A DNA stretch of 64,000 nucleotides. Origin: Wenxinia marina DSM 24838. GTDB taxonomy: Bacteria; Pseudomonadota; Alphaproteobacteria; Rhodobacterales; Rhodobacteraceae. The notes beneath the pieces are model-generated. The model saw only the letters and a list, made by a program, of their open reading frames with translations, did not search any database and had not been told where the DNA came from. Positions within the stretch are counted from its first letter, which is position 1. Each line of letters starts with the position of its first letter. Position numbers and translations under genes: made by a program. The stretch spans positions 310,001 through 374,000 of the forward strand of contig NZ_KB902276.1 in the NCBI RefSeq assembly GCF_000379485.1. The letters are read 5' to 3'. Positions 7,988 through 18,009 of the stretch are shown one piece after another.

Positions 7988-8638
7988 TCACGCGCCGGTC
8001 GCCCCCCGCTCCCCCTCCGGCAGGAACGCCTTGGAATGCGTCGACGCCTCCACCGCCCGCCGGTAGGCCGGCCGCGACCGCACCCGCCCTAGGTACGTCT
8101 CCACCACCTCCGGCACGGCGAGGCCGGAATAGATCGTGCCGTGGTTCAGCCCGTAGGTGACCGAGATGTCGGCCGCGGTGAACGCGTCCCCCGCCACATG
8201 CTCCGTCCGCTCCAGCTGACGCGCCACCAGGGCGACGCGGCTGTCGAACTGGTATCTCGCGAAGCGGATGCCGGGACTGTCCTCCTCGCCCGACACCCGG
8301 CGCAGGTTCATGAGATAGAAGGCCGCCGTCGCGATGCCCGCCTCGCCCATGAGCAGGAACTGCCGGTAGGTAGGATAGGCCGGATCGTCTTGCGCCGGCA
8401 CCAGCGGCGTCGGCCCGTGACGCGCGGCGAGCACCTCGAGGATCGCGATCGACTCCACCATCCCGACCTCGCCGTCCCGTATGGCCGGTATGAAGCCCGA
8501 CGGATTGATGGCAAGGAAGTCGGGATCGTGGGGCGCGTCCGACAACAGGTCGATGTCGACCAGCCGGTAAGGCAGGCCCATCTCCTCCAGCATCCAGAGC
8601 ACGCGAAAGCCGCGGCCCTCGCCGTAGACGGTGATCAT
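7988..8638 (-). CDS. Glutathione S-transferase family protein
   Basis: 216 residues. It has an N-terminal thioredoxin-like domain (MITVYGEGRGFRVLWMLEEMGLPY) with 'NPSGFIPAI' for the cis-proline and 'MVESIAILEVLA' for the glutamyl-binding E-S pair. An all-helical C-terminal domain follows, with 'DAFTAADISVTYGL', the GST N-capping box. Such enzymes conjugate glutathione to electrophiles in the cytosol. It lies 189 bp downstream of the fused permease gene on the same strand but probably has its own promoter, since a TTGATATCAA palindrome sits 32 bases before its start. Confidence 0.85.
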   Translation of the reverse strand: MITVYGEGRGFRVLWMLEEMGLPYRLVDIDLLSDAPHDPDFLAINPSGFIPAIRDGEVGMVESIAILEVLAARHGPTPLVPAQDDPAYPTYRQFLLMGEAGIATAAFYLMNLRRVSGEEDSPGIRFARYQFDSRVALVARQLERTEHVAGDAFTAADISVTYGLNHGTIYSGLAVPEVVETYLGRVRSRPAYRRAVEASTHSKAFLPEGERGATGA

Positions 8639-8669
8639 CGCGCGCTCCCCCGGATCTTCTGCGGATGAA

Positions 8670-8679
8670 TTGATATCAA
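8670..8679. promoter_or_regulatory. TTGATATCAA palindrome upstream of GST
   Basis: A perfect 10-bp palindrome 32 bases upstream of the GST start, in otherwise GC-rich DNA. A site for a dimeric regulator of oxidative or electrophile stress is possible, but no regulator is known here. Confidence 0.3.
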
Positions 8680-8780
8680 GCCATCCGGCGGTGCAAGCCG
8701 GTTCGCCGCCGGGTCGGAGACTTCGGCCCGGGCCGCTTCGCGGCTGTTCCGGGCCGGGAAAGGTCCACCCCTCCCGCTCC

Positions 8781-8806
8781 GCTATAGGCTGGGTGAAACC
8801 AACCGC
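8781..8806 (+). repeat. Half copy of the TAGGGTGGGTGAAACC repeat
   Basis: GCTATAGGCTGGGTGAAACC followed by AACCGC closely resembles the left arm of the inverted repeat at 57294 (GCTGTAGGGTGGGTGAAACC). Only one arm is present here. It lies in the 189-base gap between the permease and GST genes. Confidence 0.5.
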
Positions 8807-8827
8807 TGCGGTGCCCGTGTCGCCCCG

Positions 8828-10786
8828 CTACCCCTTCACCCCGCCGACCGTGAGCCCCTCCGCCAGGTAGCGCTGGGCGTAGATGTAGAGCACCGCCACC
8901 GGGATCGCGGTCAGCAGCGACGCCGCCATCAGCTTGCCCCAGGGCAGGATGTCGCCCACCACCATCGACTGCAGGCCGATGGGCAGCGTCCGCAGGTTCT
9001 CGGACGTGATGAACACGAAGGCGAACAGGAACTCGTTCCAGGCCGTCGTGAAGGCGAAGAGCGTCACCGCCAGGATCGCCGGCGCGGCCAGCGGCAGCGT
9101 GATCTTCCAGAACGCGTAGATCCGCGAGGCGCCGTCGATCATCGCCGCCTCCTCCAGCTCCACCGGGATTGAGCGGAAGTAGCCGAGCAGCACCCACGTG
9201 GCGAAAGGCAGCAGGAACGTGGGGTACGTCGCGATCAGCGCGGCGTAGGAGTTGATGATCCCGAGGTTCGACAGGATCTGGTAGAGCGGGATGAACAGCA
9301 GCGTCCCCGGCAGCAGGTAGGTGATCAAGAGAAACGTCGTCAGCAGCCCCGCGCCGCGGAACTTCAGCCGCGACAGCGCATAGGCGGCGAGAGAGGCGAA
9401 GGCGACGGAGATCAGCGTCGCAGCGGCGGCCACGAAGACCGAGTTGCCGAGCCAGATCAGGAACGGCGTGTCCTGGATCAGCGAGCGGTACTGCTCTCCC
9501 GTGAACGGCTCGGGCCAGAAGATCGACCGCCGCTCGGAGATCTGGGGCGTCGTCTTCAGCGAGGTGATGAGCACCCAGTAGAACGGGAACAGCACGAACA
9601 GCATGAACGGCGACAGGACGAGGAGGCGCCCCCAGAGGCTCGCCCGACGCTGGCCGCGGCGGCCGAGCATCGGCTGACCCGGCGGCTTGCCGAGGGCGCG
9701 GCGGACGGCGACCACGCCGCGGGTCCACAGGCGCAGCGCCATCTCGGCCGGCCAGAAGACGAGGTCGAGGATCGCCGAGAAAAGACGGCCGACGACCCGG
9801 AGCACCCGGTCGCCGAGACCCGGCTCGGTCCGGGCGCGGGCGGCCTTGTCGTCGGCGCGCATGAACCGCGCCAGCAGCCAGATCACGACGACCATCAAGG
9901 GCGCGACCGAGAAGGCGATGGCGGTGCCGGGGCCGTACTGCAGCGAGGCGATGGCCTTCTCGTAGGCGAGGATGGAGTAGAGCTTCGTCGCGCCGGACGG
10001 CCCGCCCTGGGTCATCAGGAAGGGCAGGCCGAACTGGTTGAAGGTCGAGATGAAGGACAGGAGCAGCGTGACCACGATCACGTAGCGCATCGACGGCAGG
10101 ATCACGTGCCGGAACCGCTGCACGGCGGACGCGCCGTCGATCTCGGCCGCTTCCAGCTGCTCGCGGTCCACGGCCTTCAGGCCGGCCAGCAGCAGCAGCA
10201 CGAAGAACGGGATGCCCTTCCAGATGTTCACCACGATGATCGACGGCATGGCGAGGTCGTGGTCCGACAGCCAGCCCTGCGGCTGGTCGATGACCCCGAG
10301 GCCGAGGAGGATGGGGTTCAGCGAGCCGAACAGCGGGTCGTAGATCGACTTCCACGTCAGCGCGGTCACGATCTCGGGCACGATCCAGGGCAGCAGCATG
10401 ATGCCCGACAGCACGTTGCGCCAGGGCAGGCGGCTGTTCAGGACCATCGCGATGGTCATGCCGACGATGAACTTCCACAGCAGCGACCAGAAGGTGAACC
10501 GCACCGTGTTGCCGATCGCCTGGTGGTAGTCGCTGTTGTCCCAGAGCCGGGCGTAGTTGCGGAATCCGACCCAGCCGGTCTCGCCGGTCAGGAAGTTGAG
10601 CGAGGTGCCGGACAGGCGGATCGCCTCGATGAACGGCCACAGGATCAGGCCGACCATGACGAGGACCATGGGCAGCACGAACGGGTAGGCGACGTTCCAG
10701 TCCTTCCCGAACAGCGTCCTCATCCTCTTGCCGGAGCGTCGCGGGATCCGCGTCGCGGCGGCGGGAATGTGGGTGCTGGTGCTCAT
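8828..10786 (-). CDS. Fused sugar ABC transporter permease (MalF-like plus MalG-like)
   Basis: 652 residues. The ATG at 10786 has AGGAGGG upstream. Two complete permease modules are joined. The first (residues about 30-310) has its cytoplasmic EAA loop at 209-230 (LEAAEIDGASAVQRFRHVIL). The second (about 385-650) has a second EAA loop at 542-565 (LEEAAMIDGASRIYAFWKIT) and the MalG-type ending 'AEGLTVGGVKG'. A charged linker (about 310-385) containing one possible amphipathic helix joins them. In most sugar importers these are separate genes. The reading frame is continuous with no internal stop. It sits in an operon after the binding protein and uses the ATPase at 13505. Confidence 0.9.
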   Translation of the reverse strand: MSTSTHIPAAATRIPRRSGKRMRTLFGKDWNVAYPFVLPMVLVMVGLILWPFIEAIRLSGTSLNFLTGETGWVGFRNYARLWDNSDYHQAIGNTVRFTFWSLLWKFIVGMTIAMVLNSRLPWRNVLSGIMLLPWIVPEIVTALTWKSIYDPLFGSLNPILLGLGVIDQPQGWLSDHDLAMPSIIVVNIWKGIPFFVLLLLAGLKAVDREQLEAAEIDGASAVQRFRHVILPSMRYVIVVTLLLSFISTFNQFGLPFLMTQGGPSGATKLYSILAYEKAIASLQYGPGTAIAFSVAPLMVVVIWLLARFMRADDKAARARTEPGLGDRVLRVVGRLFSAILDLVFWPAEMALRLWTRGVVAVRRALGKPPGQPMLGRRGQRRASLWGRLLVLSPFMLFVLFPFYWVLITSLKTTPQISERRSIFWPEPFTGEQYRSLIQDTPFLIWLGNSVFVAAAATLISVAFASLAAYALSRLKFRGAGLLTTFLLITYLLPGTLLFIPLYQILSNLGIINSYAALIATYPTFLLPFATWVLLGYFRSIPVELEEAAMIDGASRIYAFWKITLPLAAPAILAVTLFAFTTAWNEFLFAFVFITSENLRTLPIGLQSMVVGDILPWGKLMAASLLTAIPVAVLYIYAQRYLAEGLTVGGVKG

Positions 10787-10852
10787 GGCCTCGGCCCTCC
10801 TGGCGGCGGGGGCGGGGCAGCCCGTCACGGGACCGCCCCTCCTTGGGTCACG

Positions 10853-12244
10853 TCAGTCCTGCGGCAGGCCGCCTTCCTCGAAGAGGTCCACCATCTTCTG
10901 GTGCGCGTCGGCGACCGCCTCCTCCGGCGTCATCCGGCCCGAGATCATGTTGCCGAGCGACTGCTCGACGATGCCCTGGGCGCGGATCGCGTCGATCGCG
11001 GCGTTGGGCGTCGCCGGCCAGGACGGGCCGATGAACGGCTCGGGCACCGAGACCTGCTCCTTGATGATCGCGAAGTTCGGGTCGGCGGCGATCAGCTCGT
11101 CGGTCCACTGGTTCTCGAACGCGGGCATGAAGAGGCCGCCCGCGACCGAGGACATCTGGTTGAAGTTCTCGGGGTCGAGGAGGTCCAGCGCCAGCTGCTT
11201 GGCCAGCTCCACGTTCGGCGCCCCCTTGAAGATGGTCAGCCAGCCGCCCGTCGCGCCGCCGTCGCGGCTGTCGCCGTTGTTGGCCTCGGGCATCCGCAGC
11301 AGGACGGTGTCGGGGAAGACGGGGTTGTTGTCCCGCTTCGCCGCCGCGTAGACCGAAAAGGCGTTGTGCGTGTAGCCGACCTGGCCGGCGAGATACGCCT
11401 CGTTGTTGCTGATGTCGCCCCAGCTCTCGACGCCGGGCGGCAGCATAGCGGCATAGGGCCCCTCGCGGTCGTAGGTCTCGTTGATCCACTCGTAGGCGGC
11501 CAGCGTCTCGGGCGAATCGAACTCCACCTTCGTCCCGCTCTCGTCGGTGAAGTGTCCGCCGAAGGCGTTCAGGATCGAGGTCGCGACGCCCCAGCCGTCG
11601 CCCGACTGGTTCACCGTCAGGCCCCAGCCGTAGAACCCGTTGTCGGGATCCGAGATGGCCAGCGCCGCGTCCCGCCGGGCGTCCCAGGTGGTCAGCGTGG
11701 CGGGGTCGATCCCCGCCTCGGCCAGCTTGTCGCCGCGGAAGAAGGTGCCCGTCGTGTTGGCGATGAACGGCACGGCATACCACCTGCCGTCGATCATGCC
11801 GAACTCCTCGGCGTTGATCCCGGCCATGACGTCGCCGTACATCTCCCTGGCCTGCTCCACGACGTCGGTCACGTCCTCCAGCAGGCCCAGAAGCTGCATC
11901 TGCGGGATCGACACGTTCGAGGTGTAGGCGAGATCGGGCGGGTTGCCGGCGCGGACGGCGGCGGACATCTTGCCGAGGAAGTCGCCGAACGCCTCGGGGT
12001 TGGTGGTCGAGATGTCGAGTTCGACATTGTGGGCGTCCGCGAAGTCCTGGCAGATCTGCCGGAACGTGGTCTGCGCGGCCTCGAAATATTCGGTGCGGTG
12101 GATGACGGTCAGCTTGCCTTCGGCGCCGACGGGCAGATCCTGCTCCGCCGTCTCCTGGGCGAAGCCGGGCCCGCCGATCAGCGCGCCTGCGCCGAGGGCC
12201 GTGGATGTCTTCAGTACGTGCCGACGAGTGAACTTCTGTGCCAT
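10853..12244 (-). CDS. Sugar ABC transporter substrate-binding protein, Tat signal
   Basis: 463 residues, start ATG at 12244 after GGAGG. The N-terminus FTRRHVLKTSTALGAGALIGG is a twin-arginine signal (R7-R8), cleaved near FAQ/E at residue 30. The mature protein is a family 1 solute-binding protein ('RAGNPPDLAYTSNVSIPQM', 'WYAVPFIANTTGTFFRGDKLAEAGIDP', 'LAGQVGYTHNAFSVYAA'). It delivers a sugar or sugar acid to the fused permease encoded next. Placement between a DgoD-like dehydratase and the permease suggests that an aldonate or its parent sugar is the ligand; this is inference. Confidence 0.88.
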   Translation of the reverse strand: MAQKFTRRHVLKTSTALGAGALIGGPGFAQETAEQDLPVGAEGKLTVIHRTEYFEAAQTTFRQICQDFADAHNVELDISTTNPEAFGDFLGKMSAAVRAGNPPDLAYTSNVSIPQMQLLGLLEDVTDVVEQAREMYGDVMAGINAEEFGMIDGRWYAVPFIANTTGTFFRGDKLAEAGIDPATLTTWDARRDAALAISDPDNGFYGWGLTVNQSGDGWGVATSILNAFGGHFTDESGTKVEFDSPETLAAYEWINETYDREGPYAAMLPPGVESWGDISNNEAYLAGQVGYTHNAFSVYAAAKRDNNPVFPDTVLLRMPEANNGDSRDGGATGGWLTIFKGAPNVELAKQLALDLLDPENFNQMSSVAGGLFMPAFENQWTDELIAADPNFAIIKEQVSVPEPFIGPSWPATPNAAIDAIRAQGIVEQSLGNMISGRMTPEEAVADAHQKMVDLFEEGGLPQD

Positions 12245-12353
12245 TGTTTCCTCCCTGTGGAATGGCGACGTCCGCCAGCGGCGGCCCGTTCTCCTCCCGG
12301 CCGTCCGCTGCGAAACTCAAGAAAAACCCACTGCTCTAGCCGTCAAACTCCTC

Positions 12354-13504
12354 TCATTCGAACCAGGTGGTGCCCGGGAACTGGTGCTGACGCGCGACCT
12401 CCTCGTTGAGCGTCAGACCGATGCCGGGGGTGTCGGGGATCTCGATGTACCCGTCCTTGATGATCTCGCCCTCGTCCACGACGGTCGACCACCAGTCGCG
12501 GGTGGTCCAGTGCCACTCCAGGATCAGGAAGTTCGGGACCGTCGCGCAGACATGGGCCGAGGCCATGGTGCCGATCGGGGACGAGACGTTGTGGGGCGCG
12601 AACGGCATCGAGTAGATCTCGGCCATGTTCGCGATCTTGCGGCATTCCGACAGGCCCCCGCATTTGGGGATGTCGGGCATGATGATGTCGACCGCGTGCT
12701 TCTGGATCAGGTCGCGGAAGCCGTGGCGCAGGTACAGGTTCTCGCCCGCGCAGATCGGCGTCGAGGTGGCGGCCGTGATCTCGCGCATCGTGTCGACGTT
12801 CTCGGGCGGGACCGGCTCTTCCAGCCACATCAGGTTGAGGTGTTCCAGATCGCGGGCCAGACGGATCGCCGAATGCTTGTCGAAGCGGGTGTGCAGGTCG
12901 CACGCCACCTCGACCTCCGGCCCCGCCAGCTCCACCACCATCTCGGCGAGCCTGACCATGCGGTCGTGCTCCCACCGGTTGGGGGTCATATTGAACGGGT
13001 CCTTGATGTAATGCTCGGTCTCGGAGCCGGTGTGGCCGTAGGCGAAGATGTCGAGGTCGATCTTCAGCGCGGTGAAGCCCCGCTCCACCACATCGCCGAC
13101 GACGCGCCTCGCCTCGTCCATGTTCATGCCGGGCTCGATCTCGCAGTCGGCATAGAGGCGGATGCGGTCGCGGAACTTGCCGCCCATCAGCTCGTAGACC
13201 GGCGCGTTCAGCGCCTTGCCCTTGAGGTCCCACAGCGCGATCTCGATCCCCGTCAGCGCGGTGATGAGCGCGCCGGCGAAGCCGCCCTGGAAGACGTGGC
13301 CCCGGCGCAGCTCCTCGAAGATGGCGTCGATGGCGAAGGGGTCGCGGCCGATCAGCCGCGGCTCCAGCGCCTTGATGAGGGCGATGGCCTCGTGCTCGCC
13401 GTGGACGCACTCGCCGATGCCGGTGATGCCGGCGTCGGTCTCGACCTTGACCCAGAGCTGCATGCAGTGGCCGCGGCTGGCGGCGGTGCGGACGCGGGTG
13501 ATCT

Positions 13505-13508
<4 letters not shown>
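12354..13508 (-). CDS. Enolase-superfamily aldonate dehydratase (DgoD-like)
   Basis: 384 residues. ATG at 13508 overlaps the ATPase stop codon (ATGA). Mandelate racemase-type enzyme with K149-I-D151 on the second strand, metal ligands D204 (CDLHTRFD), E230 (LEEPVPPEN) and E256 (GENLYLRHGF), and H306 (APHNVSSPIG). Together with 'MGGKFRDRIRLYADCE', this resembles galactonate-type dehydratases, which remove water from aldonates to give 2-keto-3-deoxy acids. The exact substrate cannot be read from the sequence. Being inside a transporter operon, it probably acts on the imported compound. Confidence 0.8.
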
Positions 13509-14617
<1,109 letters not shown>

Positions 14618-14718
14618 CAGAGGTGACCCCGACCGTGACGGCCCGCCGACGGCGTGGCCGCGCGAAAAGACACCATCGGCATCGGCCGCAGCCCCTTGTT
14701 CCTCGCTCCCGTCAGCAA

Positions 14719-14747
14719 GGCTATTCGGCGGTGAGAAGACCTGTCAA
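14719..14747 (-). promoter_or_regulatory. Candidate promoter of the ugpC operon
   Basis: On the minus strand TTGACA (plus-strand 14742-14747) is followed after 17 bases by ATAGCC (14719-14724). The -35 is perfect and the -10 weak. The predicted start is about 95 bases upstream of the ugpC ATG. Confidence 0.4.
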
Positions 14748-14815
14748 CTGTCGCGACTCCGGCGGAGCGCCATTCGGCGCAATCGATTTAGTTCGGGCGG
14801 CGTCCGGCCCCCGTT

Positions 14816-14867
14816 CGGCCCCGTGGGCCGGCCTCCCCCTGGGGATATTCGAGGCTCGGTGAGAGGG
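14816..14867 (+). repeat. Dispersed intergenic element, copy C (plus orientation)
   Basis: Hairpin CGGCCC/GGGCCG (14816-14830), then CTCCCCCTGGGGATATTCGA and GGCTCGGTGAGAGGGG. Unlike the other four copies it lies in a divergent region upstream of a gene, not behind one. The core differs slightly (TATTCGA for TATTTAT). Confidence 0.7.
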
Positions 14868-14954
14868 GCAGGAGGGGCGCGCGCCGCTCGGGGCTTGCGC
14901 ACCGGTGCGGGCCGGTGTGGATGCGAGTGGATTCGCGCCGGGAGGGCGCCGCCC

Positions 14955-15857
14955 ATGCTGATCGTCACCATCTGGCCGCTCTTCGCGCTGATCTGCCTCG
15001 GTTTCGTGCTGATGCGGTCGGGGTTTCCGGGGGACGGGTTCTGGCCGGCGGCCGAGCGGCTGAACTACTTCGTGATGTTCCCTGCGCTGCTCGTCGCCAG
15101 CCTCGTGGATGCGCCGGTGCGCGATCCGGCGATCCTGCGGCTGGGCGGGGCGGCTGTGGCGGCGATCCTGGTGGCGGCCGGCGCGCTGGCGGCGGTCCGC
15201 CTCTGGCGGCCCGTCCCGGCGGCGCGGTTCGGACCGGCGCTTCAGGGGGTGATCCGGTTCAACACATATCTCGGCCTCGCGATCACGGCGAGCCTCGCGG
15301 GGTCCGAGGGACTGGGGCGGGCGGCGATCGTGCTCGCCGTCGCGGTGCCGCTGGTGAACGTCCTGTCGATCCTGGCGCTGACCGGGGGCGGGGGACGGGC
15401 CGGGGGGCGAATCGTCCGGGGCGTCCTCGGCAATCCGCTGATCCTGGCCTGTCTGTTCGGGCTCGCGCTCGCGCTGCTCGGGGCGCGGCTGCCGTTCGGT
15501 CTCGACGCGTTCCTCGGCCTGGTCGCCCAGGCCAGTCTGCCGCTCGGCCTGCTCTGCGTCGGCGCCGCGCTGCGGCCCGACGGGCTGCGCGCGGACGCGG
15601 TGGCTCTCGCCGGCGTGACCGCGCTGCGGCTGCTCGCCGTGCCGGCGCTGGCGGCCGGGGCGGCGTGGGCCTTCGGCCTTCCGCCGGTCGAGGCGCTGGT
15701 CCTCGTGATCTTCGCCGCGATTCCGACCGCGCCCACCGCCTACGTCCTGACCCGGCAGCTGGGCGGGGACGCGACCTACATGGCCGGCCTCGTGACCCTG
15801 CAGACGCTGGCCTCGGTCGTGACGATCCCGCTCGTCCTCGCGCTTGTCGCGGGCTGA
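14955..15857 (+). CDS. AEC-family transporter
   Basis: 300 residues with about ten hydrophobic segments. The start ATG at 14955 follows GGGAGGG. 'RLNYFVMFPALLVASLVDAP', 'NTYLGLAITASLAGSEG', 'LGNPLILACLFGLAL', 'LPLGLLCVGAALRPD' and 'IPTAPTAYVLTRQLGGD' are typical of the auxin efflux carrier/malonate permease family, which moves small organic acids across the inner membrane. The C-terminal TAPTAYVLTRQLGGD matches the conserved half-helix of this family. The substrate is unknown. It converges with the fusion oxidoreductase gene, leaving a 31-base gap. Confidence 0.85.
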   Translation: MLIVTIWPLFALICLGFVLMRSGFPGDGFWPAAERLNYFVMFPALLVASLVDAPVRDPAILRLGGAAVAAILVAAGALAAVRLWRPVPAARFGPALQGVIRFNTYLGLAITASLAGSEGLGRAAIVLAVAVPLVNVLSILALTGGGGRAGGRIVRGVLGNPLILACLFGLALALLGARLPFGLDAFLGLVAQASLPLGLLCVGAALRPDGLRADAVALAGVTALRLLAVPALAAGAAWAFGLPPVEALVLVIFAAIPTAPTAYVLTRQLGGDATYMAGLVTLQTLASVVTIPLVLALVAG

Positions 15858-15888
15858 CTCTCGGCGTCACCGGACCTTTCGCCGGAGG

Positions 15889-17907
15889 TCAGGCGGCCGG
15901 CCGGTCGTCCCGCTCGAGGTTCAGCCACGCGGCCTCCTCGGGCGACAGGTCCAGCGTGAGGCCCGGCAGGGTCGAGGCAATCTCGCCGGGACTGCGCGGC
16001 CCGATCAGCGCGAAGGACGGGAAGGACTGCGCCAGCACCCAGGCCGTCGCGACGTTGTGGGCGGAGACGCCCCGCTCGGCCGCGAGCGTCTCGGCCCGGC
16101 GCCGCCGCTCGGCGTTGGCGTCGCTGCCGTAGCAGGTTTCGGGCCGCGTATCCTCGGGCAGGCGGTCGCGCAGCTCGGCCGGCAGGAAGTAGCCGCGGGC
16201 CTGGCTCGACCAGCTGAGATGCATCGTCCCGGTCCGGCGGAGGTAGTCCAGCATCTCTGGCGTGTTGGACGTCACGCAGCCGGGCCAGACCGGCTTCTCC
16301 ATCACCGCGAGGGAGAGGTTGTTGTTGAGGATGCGCGGCGGCTCCTTGCCGTGCGCCTCGGCCCATTCCACGGCTTCCGCGAAGCGCTCGGGCTGCCAGT
16401 TGGAGCCGCCCCAGATGCCGATGCGCCCGGCCTGCCTCTCGGCGTCGATGGCGTCCACGAACTCGCCCACGGGGATGTCGGGGTTGTCGCGGTGCATGAT
16501 GTAGATCGGTACGCCGTTCAGGCCGAGGCGGCCGAGCGAGGCGTCCAGCTGAGGGCCGATCGCCTGCGGCAGGCAGTAGGGCGAATGCGCGCCCTTGCCG
16601 ATGACGTTGATCCGGTCCGCGACGCCGCGGCTGGCGATCCACTGTCCCAGCACCGCCTCGTGCCGGCCGGCGCCGTAGACGAAGGCGGTGTCGAAGGTGG
16701 TGCCGCCCGCCTCAATCCAGGCGTCCCAGACGATGGCGCCTTCGGCCGGCGTGTCGCGGTTGTCGCAGCCGAGGACGAGGCGGCTGACGGGGTTCGGCAC
16801 GCCGGGCACGTCCACGGTCGGCATCGGCGGCAGGACGGCGGGCAGTGTGCCCTTCAGCGTGCGCACGACGCCCGGCGCCTCGGCGAAGGTGGCGTAGCCG
16901 ACCTCGGCCCGCCAGCGGTCGAGCGCGGCGTTGTTGCCGATGCTGGCGGCGGGGTCCATCGCGGGGAAGGAGAGGCCGGGCCGGCCGTCCAGGATCGCGC
17001 GGGAGGCCGCCTCCGCCTCGAAGGCGAAGAGCATGCGGGGGTCCGGTACGTCCTCGCGGCGGGTCTCGCCGCCGACGGTGACCTCGATCACGGTGTCGGA
17101 GGGGCCTGCCTCGCGGCCCGGCACCCAGGGGGTCGGCAGGACGATGTGCCCCTTGTCGCCTTCGACGCGGATCGTGTTCTCCATGTTTCGCGCCACGGCG
17201 CAGGCGACCTCGGCCGTGACGCCATTCGCGAAACGGAGCGTTCCGTAGGCCACCTCGTCGACGCCGCTCTGCCCGATCAGGCCGGTGCCCTTCACCACCA
17301 CCGGATCGGCAAACCGACCGTCCGTCGCCCCGGCGAAGAGGCGCGCGGCCGAGACCGGATAGCCGCCGACGTCGAGAATGCCGCCGCCCGCGAGCTGCGG
17401 GTCGTAGAGACGCGACGCGGCGTTGAACGGCGCCAAGAAGCCGAAGACGGCCCGGACGTGCCGCACGATTCCGATCTCGCCCGCGCGGATGATCTCCACC
17501 GCCCGCGCGATCTGCGGGTGGGAGAGGTACATGAAGGCCTCCATGAAGAAGACGCCTTGCTGTGCGGCGGCCTCCACCAGAGCGGTGACTTCCGCCGCGT
17601 TCAGGCCCGCGGGCTTCTCGACCGAGACGTGCTTGCCGGCGCGGATTGCCATGAGCGCCGGGCCGGCATGGAACGGGTGCGGCGTCGCGATGTGGATGGC
17701 GTCGACGGCGTCGCTGGCGCACAGCGCCTCGTAGCTGTCGAAGCGGTTCGCCTCGGGCACGCCGAAGCGGTCGCCGAAGGACGCCCGCCGGCCGGCGTCG
17801 CGGCTGGCGATGGCGGCGAGCGTGCCGCTGTCGCTCTCGGCCAGCCCCTTGGCGAAGTTCGCCGCGATCGACCCCGGCCCGATGATCCCCCAGCGTACGA
17901 TGTCCAT
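15889..17907 (-). CDS. Bifunctional Gfo/Idh/MocA oxidoreductase fused to aldo/keto reductase
   Basis: 672 residues from the ATG at 17907 (GGAGGGGAGG upstream). Residues 1 to about 345 form a Gfo/Idh/MocA dehydrogenase: Rossmann start 'WGIIGPGSIAANFAKGL', conserved E97-K98-P99, and 'GGGILDVGGYPVSAARL' in the substrate domain. Residues from about 372 form an aldo/keto reductase with a complete catalytic tetrad: D406 (TTFDTA), Y411 (VYGAG), K438 (IGKGAH) and H472 (IMHRDN). Both halves would use NAD(P). The likely role is coupled oxidation and reduction of sugars or inositols. Joining the two families in one chain is uncommon. It probably forms a single-gene unit. Confidence 0.88.
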   Translation of the reverse strand: MDIVRWGIIGPGSIAANFAKGLAESDSGTLAAIASRDAGRRASFGDRFGVPEANRFDSYEALCASDAVDAIHIATPHPFHAGPALMAIRAGKHVSVEKPAGLNAAEVTALVEAAAQQGVFFMEAFMYLSHPQIARAVEIIRAGEIGIVRHVRAVFGFLAPFNAASRLYDPQLAGGGILDVGGYPVSAARLFAGATDGRFADPVVVKGTGLIGQSGVDEVAYGTLRFANGVTAEVACAVARNMENTIRVEGDKGHIVLPTPWVPGREAGPSDTVIEVTVGGETRREDVPDPRMLFAFEAEAASRAILDGRPGLSFPAMDPAASIGNNAALDRWRAEVGYATFAEAPGVVRTLKGTLPAVLPPMPTVDVPGVPNPVSRLVLGCDNRDTPAEGAIVWDAWIEAGGTTFDTAFVYGAGRHEAVLGQWIASRGVADRINVIGKGAHSPYCLPQAIGPQLDASLGRLGLNGVPIYIMHRDNPDIPVGEFVDAIDAERQAGRIGIWGGSNWQPERFAEAVEWAEAHGKEPPRILNNNLSLAVMEKPVWPGCVTSNTPEMLDYLRRTGTMHLSWSSQARGYFLPAELRDRLPEDTRPETCYGSDANAERRRRAETLAAERGVSAHNVATAWVLAQSFPSFALIGPRSPGEIASTLPGLTLDLSPEEAAWLNLERDDRPAA

Positions 17908-18009
17908 GCCCGTCCTCCCCTCCGGTTGCCGCTGCCCCGACCGGAGCCTAGCTTGCGGGCGAACAGACGAGAGGGCGCGGGGAAAGGCAACCCCGCCCGA
18001 GGAGCGGCG

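Larger units (their letters stand above)
14618..14954. other. Divergent intergenic region, 337 bases
   Basis: No gene is seen. It separates the minus-strand transporter operon from the AEC gene. It holds a candidate minus-strand promoter, an AATCGATT palindrome at 14781-14788, and copy C of the dispersed element next to the AEC start. Confidence 0.6.

Noticed and set aside
14781-14788. AATCGATT palindrome as an operator
   Set aside because: Eight bases with no extended symmetry and no second copy; chance is a sufficient explanation.
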